Shown: in pieces, positions 27,588 to 37,598 of the stretch
How the letters are laid out: each line of letters opens with the position of its first letter
Numbering within the stretch: position 1 is the first letter of the stretch
Origin: an uncultured Gammaproteobacteria bacterium
GTDB taxonomy: Bacteria > Pseudomonadota > Gammaproteobacteria > Pseudomonadales > Pseudohongiellaceae
DNA: 64,000 nucleotides
NCBI GenBank assembly: GCA_913060495.1
Contig: CAJXRP010000002.1
Coordinates: 124,001-188,000 of the forward strand
Reading direction: 5' to 3'
Notes under the pieces: generated by a model
The model's database searches: none
Seen by the model: the letters and a program-made list of their open reading frames with translations, nothing else
What the model was told of the DNA's origin: nothing
Program-made: the position numbers and the translations under genes

Positions 27588-30335
27588 ATGAGCAGAACTC
27601 AGACCAAGAAACCCAATACGACCAAAAAATCACCCAAGAGCAAGAAATTCGTCTACGAATTCGGCAAAAAGACTGATGGCAACACGACTATGCGTGAGCT
27701 TCTCGGTGGCAAGGGCGCGAACCTAGCCGAAATGGCCTCTATAGGCCTACCGGTTCCTCCTGGTTTCACCATCAGCACCGAAGTCTGCACCTACTACTAT
27801 GATCACCAGCAGCGTTATCCTGCCTCCCTTCGGCCGTCTGTTGAGAGCTCAGTGAAGAGTGTTGAAAGACAGCTGGGCAAGAAATTCGGTGGTCGCAAAA
27901 ATCCATTGCTTGTCTCAGTTCGATCCGGTGCTCGAGATTCCATGCCTGGCATGATGGACACTATCTTAAACCTCGGCCTGAACGACGATACCGTCGAAGG
28001 CTTGGCTGAGGTATCAAATAACCCGCAATTTGCGTGGGACTGTTACCGCCGCTTCATTCAGATGTACGGCGGCGTGGTGATGGGCGTTACGTCACGCAAT
28101 GAAGAAGAGGAAGACCCCTTCCATCTTATTTTAGAGAAACTCAAAAATAAGCTGCACATTGCTAACGATAACGAGCTGACCACAGAAAACCTGCAGACTC
28201 TAGTGACCCAATACAAGACGCTGATTCACAAGCGCACACGCAGCGCATTCCCACAGGATGTCATGCAACAACTTTGGGGAGCCATTAGCGCCGTGTTCGG
28301 CTCTTGGAGAAACGAGCGCGCCATTCTTTATCGTCAGGAATACGGCATTCCCGCCGAATGGGGCACTGCAGTCAATGTCCAGGCTATGGTATTCGGCAAC
28401 GCAGGCAATGACAGCGCAACCGGTGTCGCCTTCACTCGCGACCCAGCCAATGGCGAGAAGCTTTTCTACGGTGAATATCTGATCAACGCCCAAGGCGAGG
28501 ATGTGGTAGCCGGCCTACGCACACCAAACGCCATCAGCAAGCTTGCCAAGGAAATGCCTAAGAGCTTCAAGGACCTCGAGAAGGTTCGCTCCAAGCTGGA
28601 GAAGCATTTTAAAGACATGCAGGACTTCGAATTCACCATCGAGAAGAAGAAGCTATTCATTCTGCAAACTCGAAACGGTAAGCGCACAGGCTTGGCTGCG
28701 GTAAGAATCGCCGTAGAGATGCAGAAAGAACGGCTAATGAACGTAGAGACGGCGTTATTGAAGATACCCGCCGAGTCTATCGATTCGCTGCTGGTGCCAG
28801 TTTTCGATCCGAAGGCGCTGAAGGCCGCGACAGTTATCGCTACTGGCCTGCCTGCAGGCCCTGGCGGCGCAACCGGACGCATCGCATTCACAGCTGCCCA
28901 AGCCGAGAAAGCAACACGCGAGGGCAAGAAGGTAGTGCTTTGCCGCACAGAGACCTCACCTGATGACCTCAAGGGCATGCTGCACTCACAAGGTATTCTC
29001 ACCTCGCGCGGCGGCGTTTCTTCGCACGCCGCACTCGTTGCCCGTCAATTGGGCAAGGTTTGTGTCTGTGGTGCCAGCGACATCAAGATCAACTACGAGA
29101 AGAAAACCTTAACTGCGGGCAAGACTGTCCTCAATGAAGGTGATTACATCTCCATCGATGGCACCACCGGCGCCATCTACAAAGGCATGATCGCGAGCAC
29201 CGATTCTGAAGTGAAACGCGTGCTAGACGGCAGCTTAAAGCCAGCCAAGAGCTACACATACGAACTGTTTCAGACTGTCATGAAATGGGCAGACAAGCAT
29301 CGTTCAATGAATATACGAACCAATGCCGACACACCGAACATGGCGAGTCAGGCCGTGGCATTCGGCGCCGAAGGTATCGGACTGTGCCGTACTGAGCATA
29401 TGTTCTTCGAAGGTGATCGCATTGACTACATGCGTCAGATGATCCTCGCCGCTGATGAAGTGCAGCGCCGCTCTGCCTTGAAGAAGTTGCTGCCTTTTCA
29501 GAAGAAGGATTTTGTAGGCATATTCAAAGCTATGAACGGCCGACCAGTAACCATACGTTTACTGGATCCACCGCTACACGAATTTCTACCCCAGGATGAT
29601 GTGGTAAGACGCCAATTGGCAGAGAGACTAGACGTGCCTCTCGATTTCGTTATCGATCGCATTAAGTCTCTGCACGAAGAGAACCCCATGCTCGGCTGCC
29701 GTGGCTGCCGTCTGGGCATCATCTACCCTGAGATTACAGAGATGCAGAGCCGAGCAATCTTCGAAGCGACCGCACAGGTTCTGAAGGGCAAGAAGAAGAT
29801 CAAGGTAAAGCCAGAAATTATGATTCCTCTGGTGGGCTTCCGCGAAGAATTGGCAGACCAGCTCGCCATCGTGCATCGCGTTGCGAAAGAAGTAATGAAG
29901 AAACGCAAAGTTCGCTTCAACTACTTAGTCGGCACCATGATCGAAGTGCCACGTGCTGCCATAACCGCCGATGAAATCGCCAAAGAAGCAGACTTCTTTA
30001 GCTTCGGCACCAATGATCTTACCCAAACAGCTCTCGGCTTAAGCCGCGACGACATGGGCTTGTTCTATGACGAGTATCAAAGCAAAGAAATCTACAACAA
30101 AAACCCGTTCGCCAGCATCGATCAACGCGGCGTGGGCAAACTCATGGAATTCGCAGTCGAACGCGGGCGCTTTACCAAGCCGGATATTAAACTCGGCATC
30201 TGTGGCGAACACGCAGGCGACCCAAATTCTATCGATTTCTGCCATCGTGTTGGGTTGAACTACGTGAGCTGCTCACCACCACGTGTGCCAATAGCCAGAT
30301 TGGCTGCGGCGCAGGCGAAGCTGCGTAATAGCTAA
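27588..30335 (+). CDS. ppdK: pyruvate, phosphate dikinase
   Basis: A 915 aa enzyme interconverting pyruvate + ATP + Pi and PEP + AMP + PPi. Domains in order: ATP-grasp-type nucleotide-binding domain ([30 protein letters not shown]), central swivelling phosphohistidine domain with [15 protein letters not shown] (catalytic His near residue 480), and the PEP/pyruvate TIM barrel ending with [13 protein letters not shown]. The length is standard. The ATG at 27588 begins a basic linker before the conserved domain; a longer in-frame start at 27531 lies in the structured leader. It is monocistronic with its own terminator. Confidence 0.97.
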   Translation: MSRTQTKKPNTTKKSPKSKKFVYEFGKKTDGNTTMRELLGGKGANLAEMASIGLPVPPGFTISTEVCTYYYDHQQRYPASLRPSVESSVKSVERQLGKKFGGRKNPLLVSVRSGARDSMPGMMDTILNLGLNDDTVEGLAEVSNNPQFAWDCYRRFIQMYGGVVMGVTSRNEEEEDPFHLILEKLKNKLHIANDNELTTENLQTLVTQYKTLIHKRTRSAFPQDVMQQLWGAISAVFGSWRNERAILYRQEYGIPAEWGTAVNVQAMVFGNAGNDSATGVAFTRDPANGEKLFYGEYLINAQGEDVVAGLRTPNAISKLAKEMPKSFKDLEKVRSKLEKHFKDMQDFEFTIEKKKLFILQTRNGKRTGLAAVRIAVEMQKERLMNVETALLKIPAESIDSLLVPVFDPKALKAATVIATGLPAGPGGATGRIAFTAAQAEKATREGKKVVLCRTETSPDDLKGMLHSQGILTSRGGVSSHAALVARQLGKVCVCGASDIKINYEKKTLTAGKTVLNEGDYISIDGTTGAIYKGMIASTDSEVKRVLDGSLKPAKSYTYELFQTVMKWADKHRSMNIRTNADTPNMASQAVAFGAEGIGLCRTEHMFFEGDRIDYMRQMILAADEVQRRSALKKLLPFQKKDFVGIFKAMNGRPVTIRLLDPPLHEFLPQDDVVRRQLAERLDVPLDFVIDRIKSLHEENPMLGCRGCRLGIIYPEITEMQSRAIFEATAQVLKGKKKIKVKPEIMIPLVGFREELADQLAIVHRVAKEVMKKRKVRFNYLVGTMIEVPRAAITADEIAKEADFFSFGTNDLTQTALGLSRDDMGLFYDEYQSKEIYNKNPFASIDQRGVGKLMEFAVERGRFTKPDIKLGICGEHAGDPNSIDFCHRVGLNYVSCSPPRVPIARLAAAQAKLRNS

Positions 30336-30336
30336 A

Positions 30337-30372
30337 CCAACCGGGAGAACTAGTAATTAGTTCTCCCGGTTT
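30337..30372 (+). terminator. intrinsic terminator downstream of ppdK
   Basis: AACCGGGAGAACTA-GTAAT-TAGTTCTCCCGGTT: a 14-bp perfect stem beginning two bases after the ppdK stop and followed by a short T-rich run. Confidence 0.85.
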
Positions 30373-30535
30373 CAGTTCAGCCCTAGCTTTTTCACTTCCA
30401 CTTGGCATCATCTCAATTAGCTACTCCAATCCGATTGACTTAATTGACACTTCTATTGGTAATAACACCCACGTTAGCCGTAAAATCAAAAACATCGAAT
30501 TAAAACAATGGCTATCTAAATCGCTGGAGCATGAC

Positions 30536-31549
30536 ATGCGTAAATGCAAAAATTCCAAGTCCCTATCTCTCTCGGGCGTGCTGCTACTATCATTTAACTC
30601 ACTTGCGTTTGCTCAGGGGGGCGATTACACCCCCCCACAACTTAGCTTTGGCGTGCCAGATTTACAGGGAATCTGGAGCTACGAAACCCGCACTGGCTTG
30701 CAGCGCCCAGCTCACTATGAAGAGGCCGGCCTAGAAATTGATGAAGCGGTTATGTTGGACACTTTGGAGCCCACCGATCAAATTCTGGATGACTATCAAA
30801 ATTTCGGTACAAACAGGCGCGACGATGAGACCAATGTAGGCGGATACGATCCAATCTACTTCAGCATTGGTGAATCACTGGCTCTCATCGATGGAAAGTA
30901 TCGAACTTCCATCATCGTCGACCCCGCCAATGGCAAAATCCCTTTTAAAGAACAGGCATCGGCAACCCGCCGGCAACTAGCCAATAGCGTGTATGCATTT
31001 CCCGCCTCACTAGGTCGTAGTGACGGCCCCGAAGGCCGAGCCTTGTCCGATCGCTGCCTGAAAGCGTTTTCCTCTAGCACCCCCTTCCTGAGCAGCGTCT
31101 ACAACAACAACATGCAGATCGTGCAGAGCCCAGATCATGTCGTTCTAGTTGTGGAGATGGTGCACGATGCGCGAATAGTCAAAATCGACCAGGAGCACCG
31201 TGACTTGCCCTATGACAAGTGGTTAGGTGATTCGATAGGTTATTACGAAGATGACACGCTCTTGGTGGTGACTAAGAATTTCAACCAGTGGGAAATAGTT
31301 AATGGCTATGGCATTAGCCCATCAGTCAATACGATTGTTACAGAGAGGTTTACTCGAACTGCTGACGATCAAATTCTGTATTCCTTTACCATCGATGATC
31401 CTGATCTCTACACACAACCCTGGACCGGCGAGATGCCAATGCGCCCATCAGAGGGAATGTATGAATACTCCTGCCACGAAGGCAATCATGCCCTGCCTGG
31501 AATTCTTGCCGGTGAACGCCGGCTAGAACAAGATGCCGAGAGCAAATAA
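30536..31549 (+). CDS. uncharacterised exported protein, paralogue of the 53373 gene
   Basis: A 337 aa protein with a signal peptide (cleavage near LAFAQG). It shares with the 53373-54380 product an N-terminal PDLQGIW / PDIQGTY motif, a DRC motif, YNNNMQIVQ, H-x-ARI, a D-x-L-x-V-x-TK-x-F segment and a C-terminal Y-x-CHEGNH..L-GILAG motif. The two conserved cysteines could form a disulfide. The family is widespread in Acidobacteria and marine Proteobacteria (recalled) and has no assigned function. A hairpin follows at 31567-31624. Confidence 0.78.
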   Translation: MRKCKNSKSLSLSGVLLLSFNSLAFAQGGDYTPPQLSFGVPDLQGIWSYETRTGLQRPAHYEEAGLEIDEAVMLDTLEPTDQILDDYQNFGTNRRDDETNVGGYDPIYFSIGESLALIDGKYRTSIIVDPANGKIPFKEQASATRRQLANSVYAFPASLGRSDGPEGRALSDRCLKAFSSSTPFLSSVYNNNMQIVQSPDHVVLVVEMVHDARIVKIDQEHRDLPYDKWLGDSIGYYEDDTLLVVTKNFNQWEIVNGYGISPSVNTIVTERFTRTADDQILYSFTIDDPDLYTQPWTGEMPMRPSEGMYEYSCHEGNHALPGILAGERRLEQDAESK

Positions 31550-31566
31550 ACAACAACTAGAGATCC

Positions 31567-31624
31567 GGGACACCATAATTTGGCAAGCTAGACACCTCTT
31601 TGAGTTGCTAGATTGCCGGTGTCC
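31567..31624 (+). terminator. probable terminator hairpin
   Basis: GGACACC ... GGTGTCC enclosing GCAAgCTAG / CTAGaTTGC gives a long interrupted stem 18 bases after the stop codon of the 30536 gene. Only a short T run follows. Confidence 0.6.
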
Positions 31625-31743
31625 TTCTCGACTAATCATGCAGCACTTTCTTCTTCGATTTCCATCAGCTTAGCCTGCCAACTAATACCAGCACTACAAA
31701 TAGCAGAACTTAAAGGGTGACAATCCAGCACCGTTTCTTATAG

Positions 31744-31762
31744 AATGAGAATGATTCGTATT
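31744..31762 (+). promoter_or_regulatory. Fur-box-like operator
   Basis: AATGAGAATGATTCGTATT closely resembles the AATGAGAATGATTCTCATT form of the Fur box and is an imperfect palindrome. It lies 22 bases before the ATG of the PepSY protein, a family often iron-regulated. Confidence 0.65.
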
Positions 31763-31783
31763 TGTATTATATTTTAGTGGTCC

Positions 31784-32935
31784 ATGATGTTTAGAAAATC
31801 GATCTTCTGGCTTCACTTAGCCTGCGGCGTGAGCGCTGGCCTAGTAGTTCTAATGATGTCCGTAACTGGCGTTATTCTAACCTACGAACGACAAGTTCAA
31901 GTCTGGGAAGACCGCAGCTACTACGCCGAGTCTGAAGCGGGTCAGCAGATGATGACCGCCGACCAGCTTATTGCGGCTAGCCAGAATCTTGAGGGGTTCG
32001 AGCCTACCAGCTTGATGTTAAGTTCAGACTCGACCGCCCCTGCCATGCTCCGACAAGGTCGTAGCCAAACCAAATATCTCAATCCCTATACTGGTCAGGC
32101 CTACCAACCACATTCTGATTCCTTCAGCGCCTTCTTCTCAACTGTGCGTGGCTGGCACCGCTGGTTCAACATGACAGGTGATAGTCGCAGCTCGGCACGG
32201 GTTGTTACGGGTGCTGCCAATCTAATGTTCCTCTTCTTAGTGCTCAGCGGCATCTATCTTTGGCTTCCAAAAATCTATGTCTGGGCAACGATACGTGCGC
32301 GTCTGTGGTTCAACACATCGAACATCAATGCCAATGCGCGGGACTTTAACTGGCACCATGTGTTCGGTTTTTGGGCCGCTATTCCGCTTGTGGTAATCAT
32401 TTCTACGGCTACCGTCTTCAACTACTCTTGGGCCAACAATCTTGTCTATCGACTTGCCGGCGAAGAGCCTCCCGTAAGAGGAAGATCTGCCAGCGCTGAA
32501 ACAACAGAGCCCGCACCTGTAAGCCGACTACCTTATGCCGACTTAGTAAGCACTGCAAAAACATACAGTGATGACTGGCGCACGATTACTCTCGCCATAC
32601 CCGCCGCAGAAGCCAACACTGCAAGCTTGACGCTAGATGAGGGTGACGGCGGGCAACCGCAGAAACGCCATGTGCTCACACTGGATGTCAGCGACGGCGA
32701 TGTCGTTAAGTGGGCCCCTTTCACCAGCCAAACAGCAGGTGCGCAGGCAAGACGTTGGGTACGGTTTCTGCACACCGGCGAAGCACTGGGTATAGCTGGG
32801 CAGACAATAGCAGGCATAGCATCATTCGCTGCCATACTCATGGTATGGACTGGCCTTGCACTTGCGCTGCGCCGCTTCCTGCGCTGGCTCGAAAAACTAA
32901 AGCGCAACAGAGAAGCAGAAGTTGCCTCGACCTAG
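31784..32935 (+). CDS. PepSY-associated transmembrane protein
   Basis: A 383 aa inner-membrane protein of the PepSY-TM family. N-terminal segment FWLHLACGVSAGLVVLMMSVTG with the GLHL-type His, a periplasmic PepSY-like region, RGWHRWFNM with conserved His before TM2, FNWHHVFGFWAA at TM3 and a final membrane helix with HTGEALGI before it. Such proteins are usually iron-repressed and act as ferric-siderophore reductases or accessory factors; the Fur-box-like site upstream agrees. No receptor gene is adjacent. Confidence 0.88.
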   Translation: MMFRKSIFWLHLACGVSAGLVVLMMSVTGVILTYERQVQVWEDRSYYAESEAGQQMMTADQLIAASQNLEGFEPTSLMLSSDSTAPAMLRQGRSQTKYLNPYTGQAYQPHSDSFSAFFSTVRGWHRWFNMTGDSRSSARVVTGAANLMFLFLVLSGIYLWLPKIYVWATIRARLWFNTSNINANARDFNWHHVFGFWAAIPLVVIISTATVFNYSWANNLVYRLAGEEPPVRGRSASAETTEPAPVSRLPYADLVSTAKTYSDDWRTITLAIPAAEANTASLTLDEGDGGQPQKRHVLTLDVSDGDVVKWAPFTSQTAGAQARRWVRFLHTGEALGIAGQTIAGIASFAAILMVWTGLALALRRFLRWLEKLKRNREAEVAST

Positions 32936-33071
32936 ATGCGTGCCCAGCAGAATGCTAGCTAATTCTGCAAAGGCGCTCTCTGTAGAAAATTCACTAGGAT
33001 GACACCCCGCCCCCGCTATCTTTGATAACATCCCCTCTTCTGCAATTAACCACAAATGTGCTGCGGGCAAA

Positions 33072-35630
33072 ATGTTAAAGATACTCACTCTAGGCGTCCT
33101 GCTCGCAACCACAGTAGTGAGTTGCGCCACAAAGATAGCTCCCACCGATCAGGGCATCCCTTGGGAACTTGCGGAGCTTCGCAGCGACACCCTCTCCGAT
33201 CTGCGCTATCACTTTGCGCTGGAAATTCCATCTTCGCCCATAGAAGCCATTACTGGCATGTCCAGTATTACTCTTGATTGGGATGACCCAAGCGCACAGC
33301 CCCTAACTGTAGACTTCCTCTTGCCAGAACAGAGGGTGCATTCCGTCTTGGTAAACAACGTAGCTGCGAACTGGCAACCGCTGAATGACCATATTGTCAT
33401 TCCTGCTGCTGCGCTGAAAAAGGGAGAGAATCGCATAGACCTAACTTTCGATGCGGGCGATGAAGCCTTTAATCGTCGCGAAAATTTTCTCTACGCGTTG
33501 TTTGTACCAGACCGCGCGCATTTTTCTCTTCCCTTGTTCGATCAGCCCAACCTAAAAGCAAAGGTTACCTGGGACGTGACTGTGCCAGAGCAATGGAAGG
33601 TGATAGCGAATGGACCAGAGGCTTCTGCAAGTACGCAGAATGGCCGTACACATTTCACCTTTCTCGAGACCGAGCCGATGCCTAGCTACTTGTTTGCAGT
33701 AGCGGCAGGCATATTCGAGAGAGAAACTGCGGTGATTAATGGCCGCACTTTTAACATGTATCACCGTGAGACTGATGCAGACAAAGTTGCGCGTAATCGC
33801 GATGAAATATTTCAGCTACATGCCACGACGCTAGACTGGTTAGAGGACTACACGCAGATCGACTACCCGTTTCAGAAGTTCGACTTCGTGCTGATCCCGT
33901 CGTTTCAGTATGGCGGCATGGAGCATCCCGGCGGAATTCTCTACCGTCAAGCGAGCATCTTTCTGGATGAGACTGCCACTCAGAATCAGGTGCTAAGTCG
34001 CGCCTCGCTTATCGCACACGAGACAGCACATATGTGGTTCGGGGATCTCGTTACCATGAATTGGTTCGACGATGTTTGGACCAAGGAAGTGTTCGCCAAT
34101 TTTATGGCGGCAAAAATTGTGAACCCCTCTTTCCCCAAGGTTGACCACGAACTCCGCTTTCTAACAGCGCATCATCCGACGGCCTACTCCGTAGATCGTA
34201 CAGATGGCGCAAATCCAATTCGGCAGCCTCTAGATAACTTACGATTCGCTGGCACTCTTTACGGGGCAATCATTTATCAGAAGGCGCCCATCGTGATGCG
34301 TCATCTAGAGAATCGCGTAGGAGAAGAGTTATTTCGCGATGGTATGCGCGAGTATCTAAGTACTTATGCCTACGGCAACGCTACCTGGCCCGATTTGATT
34401 ACCATACTCGATACGCGATCTGAGCAAGACCTCGCCGCATGGAGTCAGGTATGGGTAGAAGAAGCAGATCGGCCAACCATCAGCGTCGTCAGAGAGGGCG
34501 GCGATGTCGTTGTTGAGCAACAAGACCCTGCGGGACTAGGGCGCATATGGCCACAGACACTAGAGATGCGTATAGGTTCGATCCAAGCAAACGCCCCAGT
34601 AACCATAGAGTTAGGGGTAGAGGCACAGCGCCTGCCCGGCCTAGGGAATGCAGAGTTTATCTTGCCGAATGGTAGCGGTGTCGAATATGGCGCGTTCATT
34701 CTAGACGCACCTAGCCAAGCCTATCTGCTCGCTCACTTGAACGAATTAGCCACCCCGCTGCTGCGTGGGGCAACTTGGGTCACTTTGTGGGATCAGCTCT
34801 TGGAAGGGCGTCTCGCTCCTAATTTGTTTATGCAAGCCGCGCTTGAAGCACTAGCAATCGAGCAAGATGAGCTAGTCGTTTCCCGAGTTATCAGTTATAC
34901 CAGTGCTGTCTACTGGAACTATCTAAGCAATGTCGACCGGCGAGGCTGGAGCTCCGAAGTTGAAAACTTACTTTGGACACAAGTGATGAGCGAAAGGTCT
35001 CGTTCGGGCCGATCCTCCTTCTACTCTGCCTATCGAAACCTCGCTATCACCGATGAAGGGGTCGCTCGATTACAGAGGTTGTGGACAGGCGATGAGCAGG
35101 TAGCCGACTTACCGCTCTCCGAATTAGACCAAATAGCCTTAGCTAGTGGGCTTGCCATAAAAGGTGTCGCCAATGCCGAAGCAATCCTAACAGAGCAGCA
35201 AGAGCGCATCGAAAATCCTGACCGACATGCACGATTCAAATTTGTGCGCGACTCCCTCTCGGCCGACCCATTGCTTCGGGCTAACTTTTTCGAAACACTT
35301 AAGCTGGAATCGAATCGCGACCGTGAGGCCTGGGTAATAGCAGGATTGAATAACATCCATCATCCACTACGTGCAGAGGAATCTATCGATTTGATAGCAC
35401 CAGCATTGAACATGATCACAGAGATTCAGGAGACTGGGGATATTTTCTTTCCGGGGCGCTGGCTGGGCTCGACACTGCAGGGGCACAATTCAGTCGCCGC
35501 AGCAGAAATCGTTACACTCTTCATGAAATCAACACCTGACCTTTCATCACGTCTGAAATCAAAGGTTTTACAATCAGCCGATAGCTTATTTCGTTCTGCG
35601 TGGCTTCTCCATGGCTGGAGTGCGGAGTAA
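33072..35630 (+). CDS. M1-family zinc aminopeptidase, lipoprotein
   Basis: An 852 aa lipoprotein (lipobox VVSC at about residues 15-18) with an M1 metallopeptidase core: exopeptidase motif GGMEHPG at 281-287, HETAHMW with zinc His 316 and 320 and catalytic Glu 317, and a third ligand Glu in WTKEVFAN near 339. A long helical C-terminal domain (ERAP-type) follows. The mature enzyme should sit on the periplasmic side of a membrane and trim peptides from their N-terminus. Monocistronic. A strong call for family; peptide specificity unknown. Confidence 0.93.
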   Translation: MLKILTLGVLLATTVVSCATKIAPTDQGIPWELAELRSDTLSDLRYHFALEIPSSPIEAITGMSSITLDWDDPSAQPLTVDFLLPEQRVHSVLVNNVAANWQPLNDHIVIPAAALKKGENRIDLTFDAGDEAFNRRENFLYALFVPDRAHFSLPLFDQPNLKAKVTWDVTVPEQWKVIANGPEASASTQNGRTHFTFLETEPMPSYLFAVAAGIFERETAVINGRTFNMYHRETDADKVARNRDEIFQLHATTLDWLEDYTQIDYPFQKFDFVLIPSFQYGGMEHPGGILYRQASIFLDETATQNQVLSRASLIAHETAHMWFGDLVTMNWFDDVWTKEVFANFMAAKIVNPSFPKVDHELRFLTAHHPTAYSVDRTDGANPIRQPLDNLRFAGTLYGAIIYQKAPIVMRHLENRVGEELFRDGMREYLSTYAYGNATWPDLITILDTRSEQDLAAWSQVWVEEADRPTISVVREGGDVVVEQQDPAGLGRIWPQTLEMRIGSIQANAPVTIELGVEAQRLPGLGNAEFILPNGSGVEYGAFILDAPSQAYLLAHLNELATPLLRGATWVTLWDQLLEGRLAPNLFMQAALEALAIEQDELVVSRVISYTSAVYWNYLSNVDRRGWSSEVENLLWTQVMSERSRSGRSSFYSAYRNLAITDEGVARLQRLWTGDEQVADLPLSELDQIALASGLAIKGVANAEAILTEQQERIENPDRHARFKFVRDSLSADPLLRANFFETLKLESNRDREAWVIAGLNNIHHPLRAEESIDLIAPALNMITEIQETGDIFFPGRWLGSTLQGHNSVAAAEIVTLFMKSTPDLSSRLKSKVLQSADSLFRSAWLLHGWSAE

Positions 35631-35719
35631 TCCTGAGTTGCTGCTAACTTAAGATACAAATGATGAAAGACCAACGAATGCTCGCAGAATGATCTATTCT
35701 CTGCCGTCTTCCCTCAATC

Positions 35720-36736
35720 TTACTCGGCAAAATATTCGGCTGCCTCACCTATCGCTGACAGGTCTCTAAGCATATAAATCGTGTAAGTTTTTTCACCTTC
35801 ATTGATCGTTTTAATACGAACTCTCACGCCAATGGTTTCACCCTCAGCGTCTTCCATCCATGAATCAAATTCTTTGTACTCTTCAACATCCTTGTGAAAG
35901 TAATTATCGACAAAGAAATCATCTATGTGCACCTTCCCGATAGCCTGTTCAGGGGTATAGCCAAACTTCGCCTCAGCTCCCTTATTCCAAGTAGTAAGCA
36001 GGCCAGCACTGTTTACCGCGACTATAATATCCATCGAATAGTCCAGTATAAACTGCACATTTGCTTCCGACTGAATTCGGCGACGCAGCAACGCCTTCAC
36101 TTTTTCATGTGTTGATTGAACCTCGAACAGATGAAGCGCAGACAACAATGCCGGAAACAACATGAGCTCAAGAAAATAGAGGAGGTAGACTATCTCCATC
36201 GAACTTGAAATAGGGATTCCTAGACGAAGAATCAACAATACAACGCTACTAATAAGCAGGAGAACTCTGCTCGTAGATGATTTCAAACTAACTCGAAACA
36301 GTTGCAGAAAAATTAGCAAGCTTACAAGGATTGTCGGAATAGAAATGAAATACCAAACGGTAACAGTCTGCGGCAGGCCAATAAATGCAAGATAGGCTGC
36401 TGCACAAATCCAGGCAGCAACCAAAACAGCCAACACAGCCTTCTCCTGCCTTACTAGTTCTCCCTTCATTCTCATTAGAGACCCGAGAAAAACCCAGGAT
36501 GCAAGAAATTGCAGGCAGGATGATGCCAGATAGTTCAGGTTAGACTGTGGGGAAAAGGCGAGCAGGACATCTGGAATCTGTCTCGCGACTGCAATAAGCC
36601 CCGCGGCACACGCCCATGCAAGGTAAGGTTTATGCGAACTCAGATAGTCAACCCGCAGCCCTAAGGTAGGCATGAGGGTCAGGAAGACTATAAAAAAGCC
36701 CGCAATTAAACTGTAAGAAGCATCTGTTTCGATCAT
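35720..36736 (-). CDS. membrane protein with cytoplasmic PAS domain, no output domain
   Basis: A 338 aa protein with about seven membrane segments (residues 8-200), a short helical linker and a C-terminal PAS domain (LDYSMDIIVAVNSAGLLTTWNKGAEAKFGY starts it; split here for length at NKGAEAKF). The chain ends right after the PAS fold with no kinase, cyclase, GGDEF or HTH domain. It may sense a signal and act through protein contacts. No partner gene is adjacent. Confidence 0.78.
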   Translation of the reverse strand: MIETDASYSLIAGFFIVFLTLMPTLGLRVDYLSSHKPYLAWACAAGLIAVARQIPDVLLAFSPQSNLNYLASSCLQFLASWVFLGSLMRMKGELVRQEKAVLAVLVAAWICAAAYLAFIGLPQTVTVWYFISIPTILVSLLIFLQLFRVSLKSSTSRVLLLISSVVLLILRLGIPISSSMEIVYLLYFLELMLFPALLSALHLFEVQSTHEKVKALLRRRIQSEANVQFILDYSMDIIVAVNSAGLLTTWNKGAEAKFGYTPEQAIGKVHIDDFFVDNYFHKDVEEYKEFDSWMEDAEGETIGVRVRIKTINEGEKTYTIYMLRDLSAIGEAAEYFAE

Positions 36737-36907
36737 ATGAAATAACTTATTATTATGATTGCAGCACTTTGAACTACGTTTCGAGAGCGTGCAATACTAG
36801 CCCACCCACCCAGCTTGAACAAAGAGAAGTGAGAACAAATTGCTAGTAATTACTTCAGGCCCCGTATATTCCAAACAATTAGTCTATAAGCATTGATCTA
36901 TAGGCTT

Positions 36908-37477
36908 TCATATCAGCGGCTTTACCATCTTTATTACCGTGTTTTCAGACCCATTGGCAGCTGTATCAACCTTGCGATCCACTTCGACATAGCCACGAAC
37001 CCGATACAGAGGCTCACCTGGAACAGTTGAGCCTAGCTCGATGGTCATAAACCCCGCCTTTCGCGCTGCTTCCTCGCCTAGCTCCAGCAACAAAGTACCT
37101 ATACCCTTTCGCGTCCACTGGGGGTGAGTATACATCGCCCGTATACGTGCGGCGTCAGTTGATGGACTACTGAGGCTATCATCGCGGCCAACCGTGTGGT
37201 CACCACCGTACAAGGTCTTGCGCTTTCCCCAACCACCGCAACCTACCAGCACTAGCCTTCCCTCATGAACTGTCTCTATCAAAAAATAGGTTCCATCCTC
37301 GATCAGCGTTTTGTCCACGCCCATCGTTTCCTTCGCCGCCTCGATCTCACTAGCCGACAGAAAAGCCTTCATGTTTTCGGCTATCGATGCCTGCATCAGT
37401 TGTCGTATGGATTCTGTGTCAGCTGCTTGCGCGACACGGTGAGTAAATACGAAGGAAGGTTCTTGCTGGTCAGCCAT
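36908..37477 (-). CDS. GNAT-family N-acetyltransferase
   Basis: A 189 aa soluble protein. The N-terminal R-x-A-x-x-D-T-E-S-I-R-Q-L-M pattern and the acetyl-CoA loop HPQWTRKGIGTLLLELGE, followed by AARKAGFMTIEL and a C-terminal YRVRGYVEVDR strand pair, are those of a GNAT enzyme. The substrate is unknown. Confidence 0.88.
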   Translation of the reverse strand: MADQQEPSFVFTHRVAQAADTESIRQLMQASIAENMKAFLSASEIEAAKETMGVDKTLIEDGTYFLIETVHEGRLVLVGCGGWGKRKTLYGGDHTVGRDDSLSSPSTDAARIRAMYTHPQWTRKGIGTLLLELGEEAARKAGFMTIELGSTVPGEPLYRVRGYVEVDRKVDTAANGSENTVIKMVKPLI

Positions 37478-37598
37478 ACCATTATCCGGTGTAGATCATT
37501 CAATTATGCATTCTTGCGAGACCGAAAGAATAACAAACTATTCGCAGACTAGAGGCTTAAAAAATTTAATTACTCTCTTCGTCTCTAATTTGACGAAA

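Noticed and set aside
28466-29002. Long antisense ORF (178 codons) inside ppdK
   Set aside because: ppdK is unmistakable on the other strand; the antisense frame has low-complexity Ser/Arg-rich composition typical of a shadow ORF.
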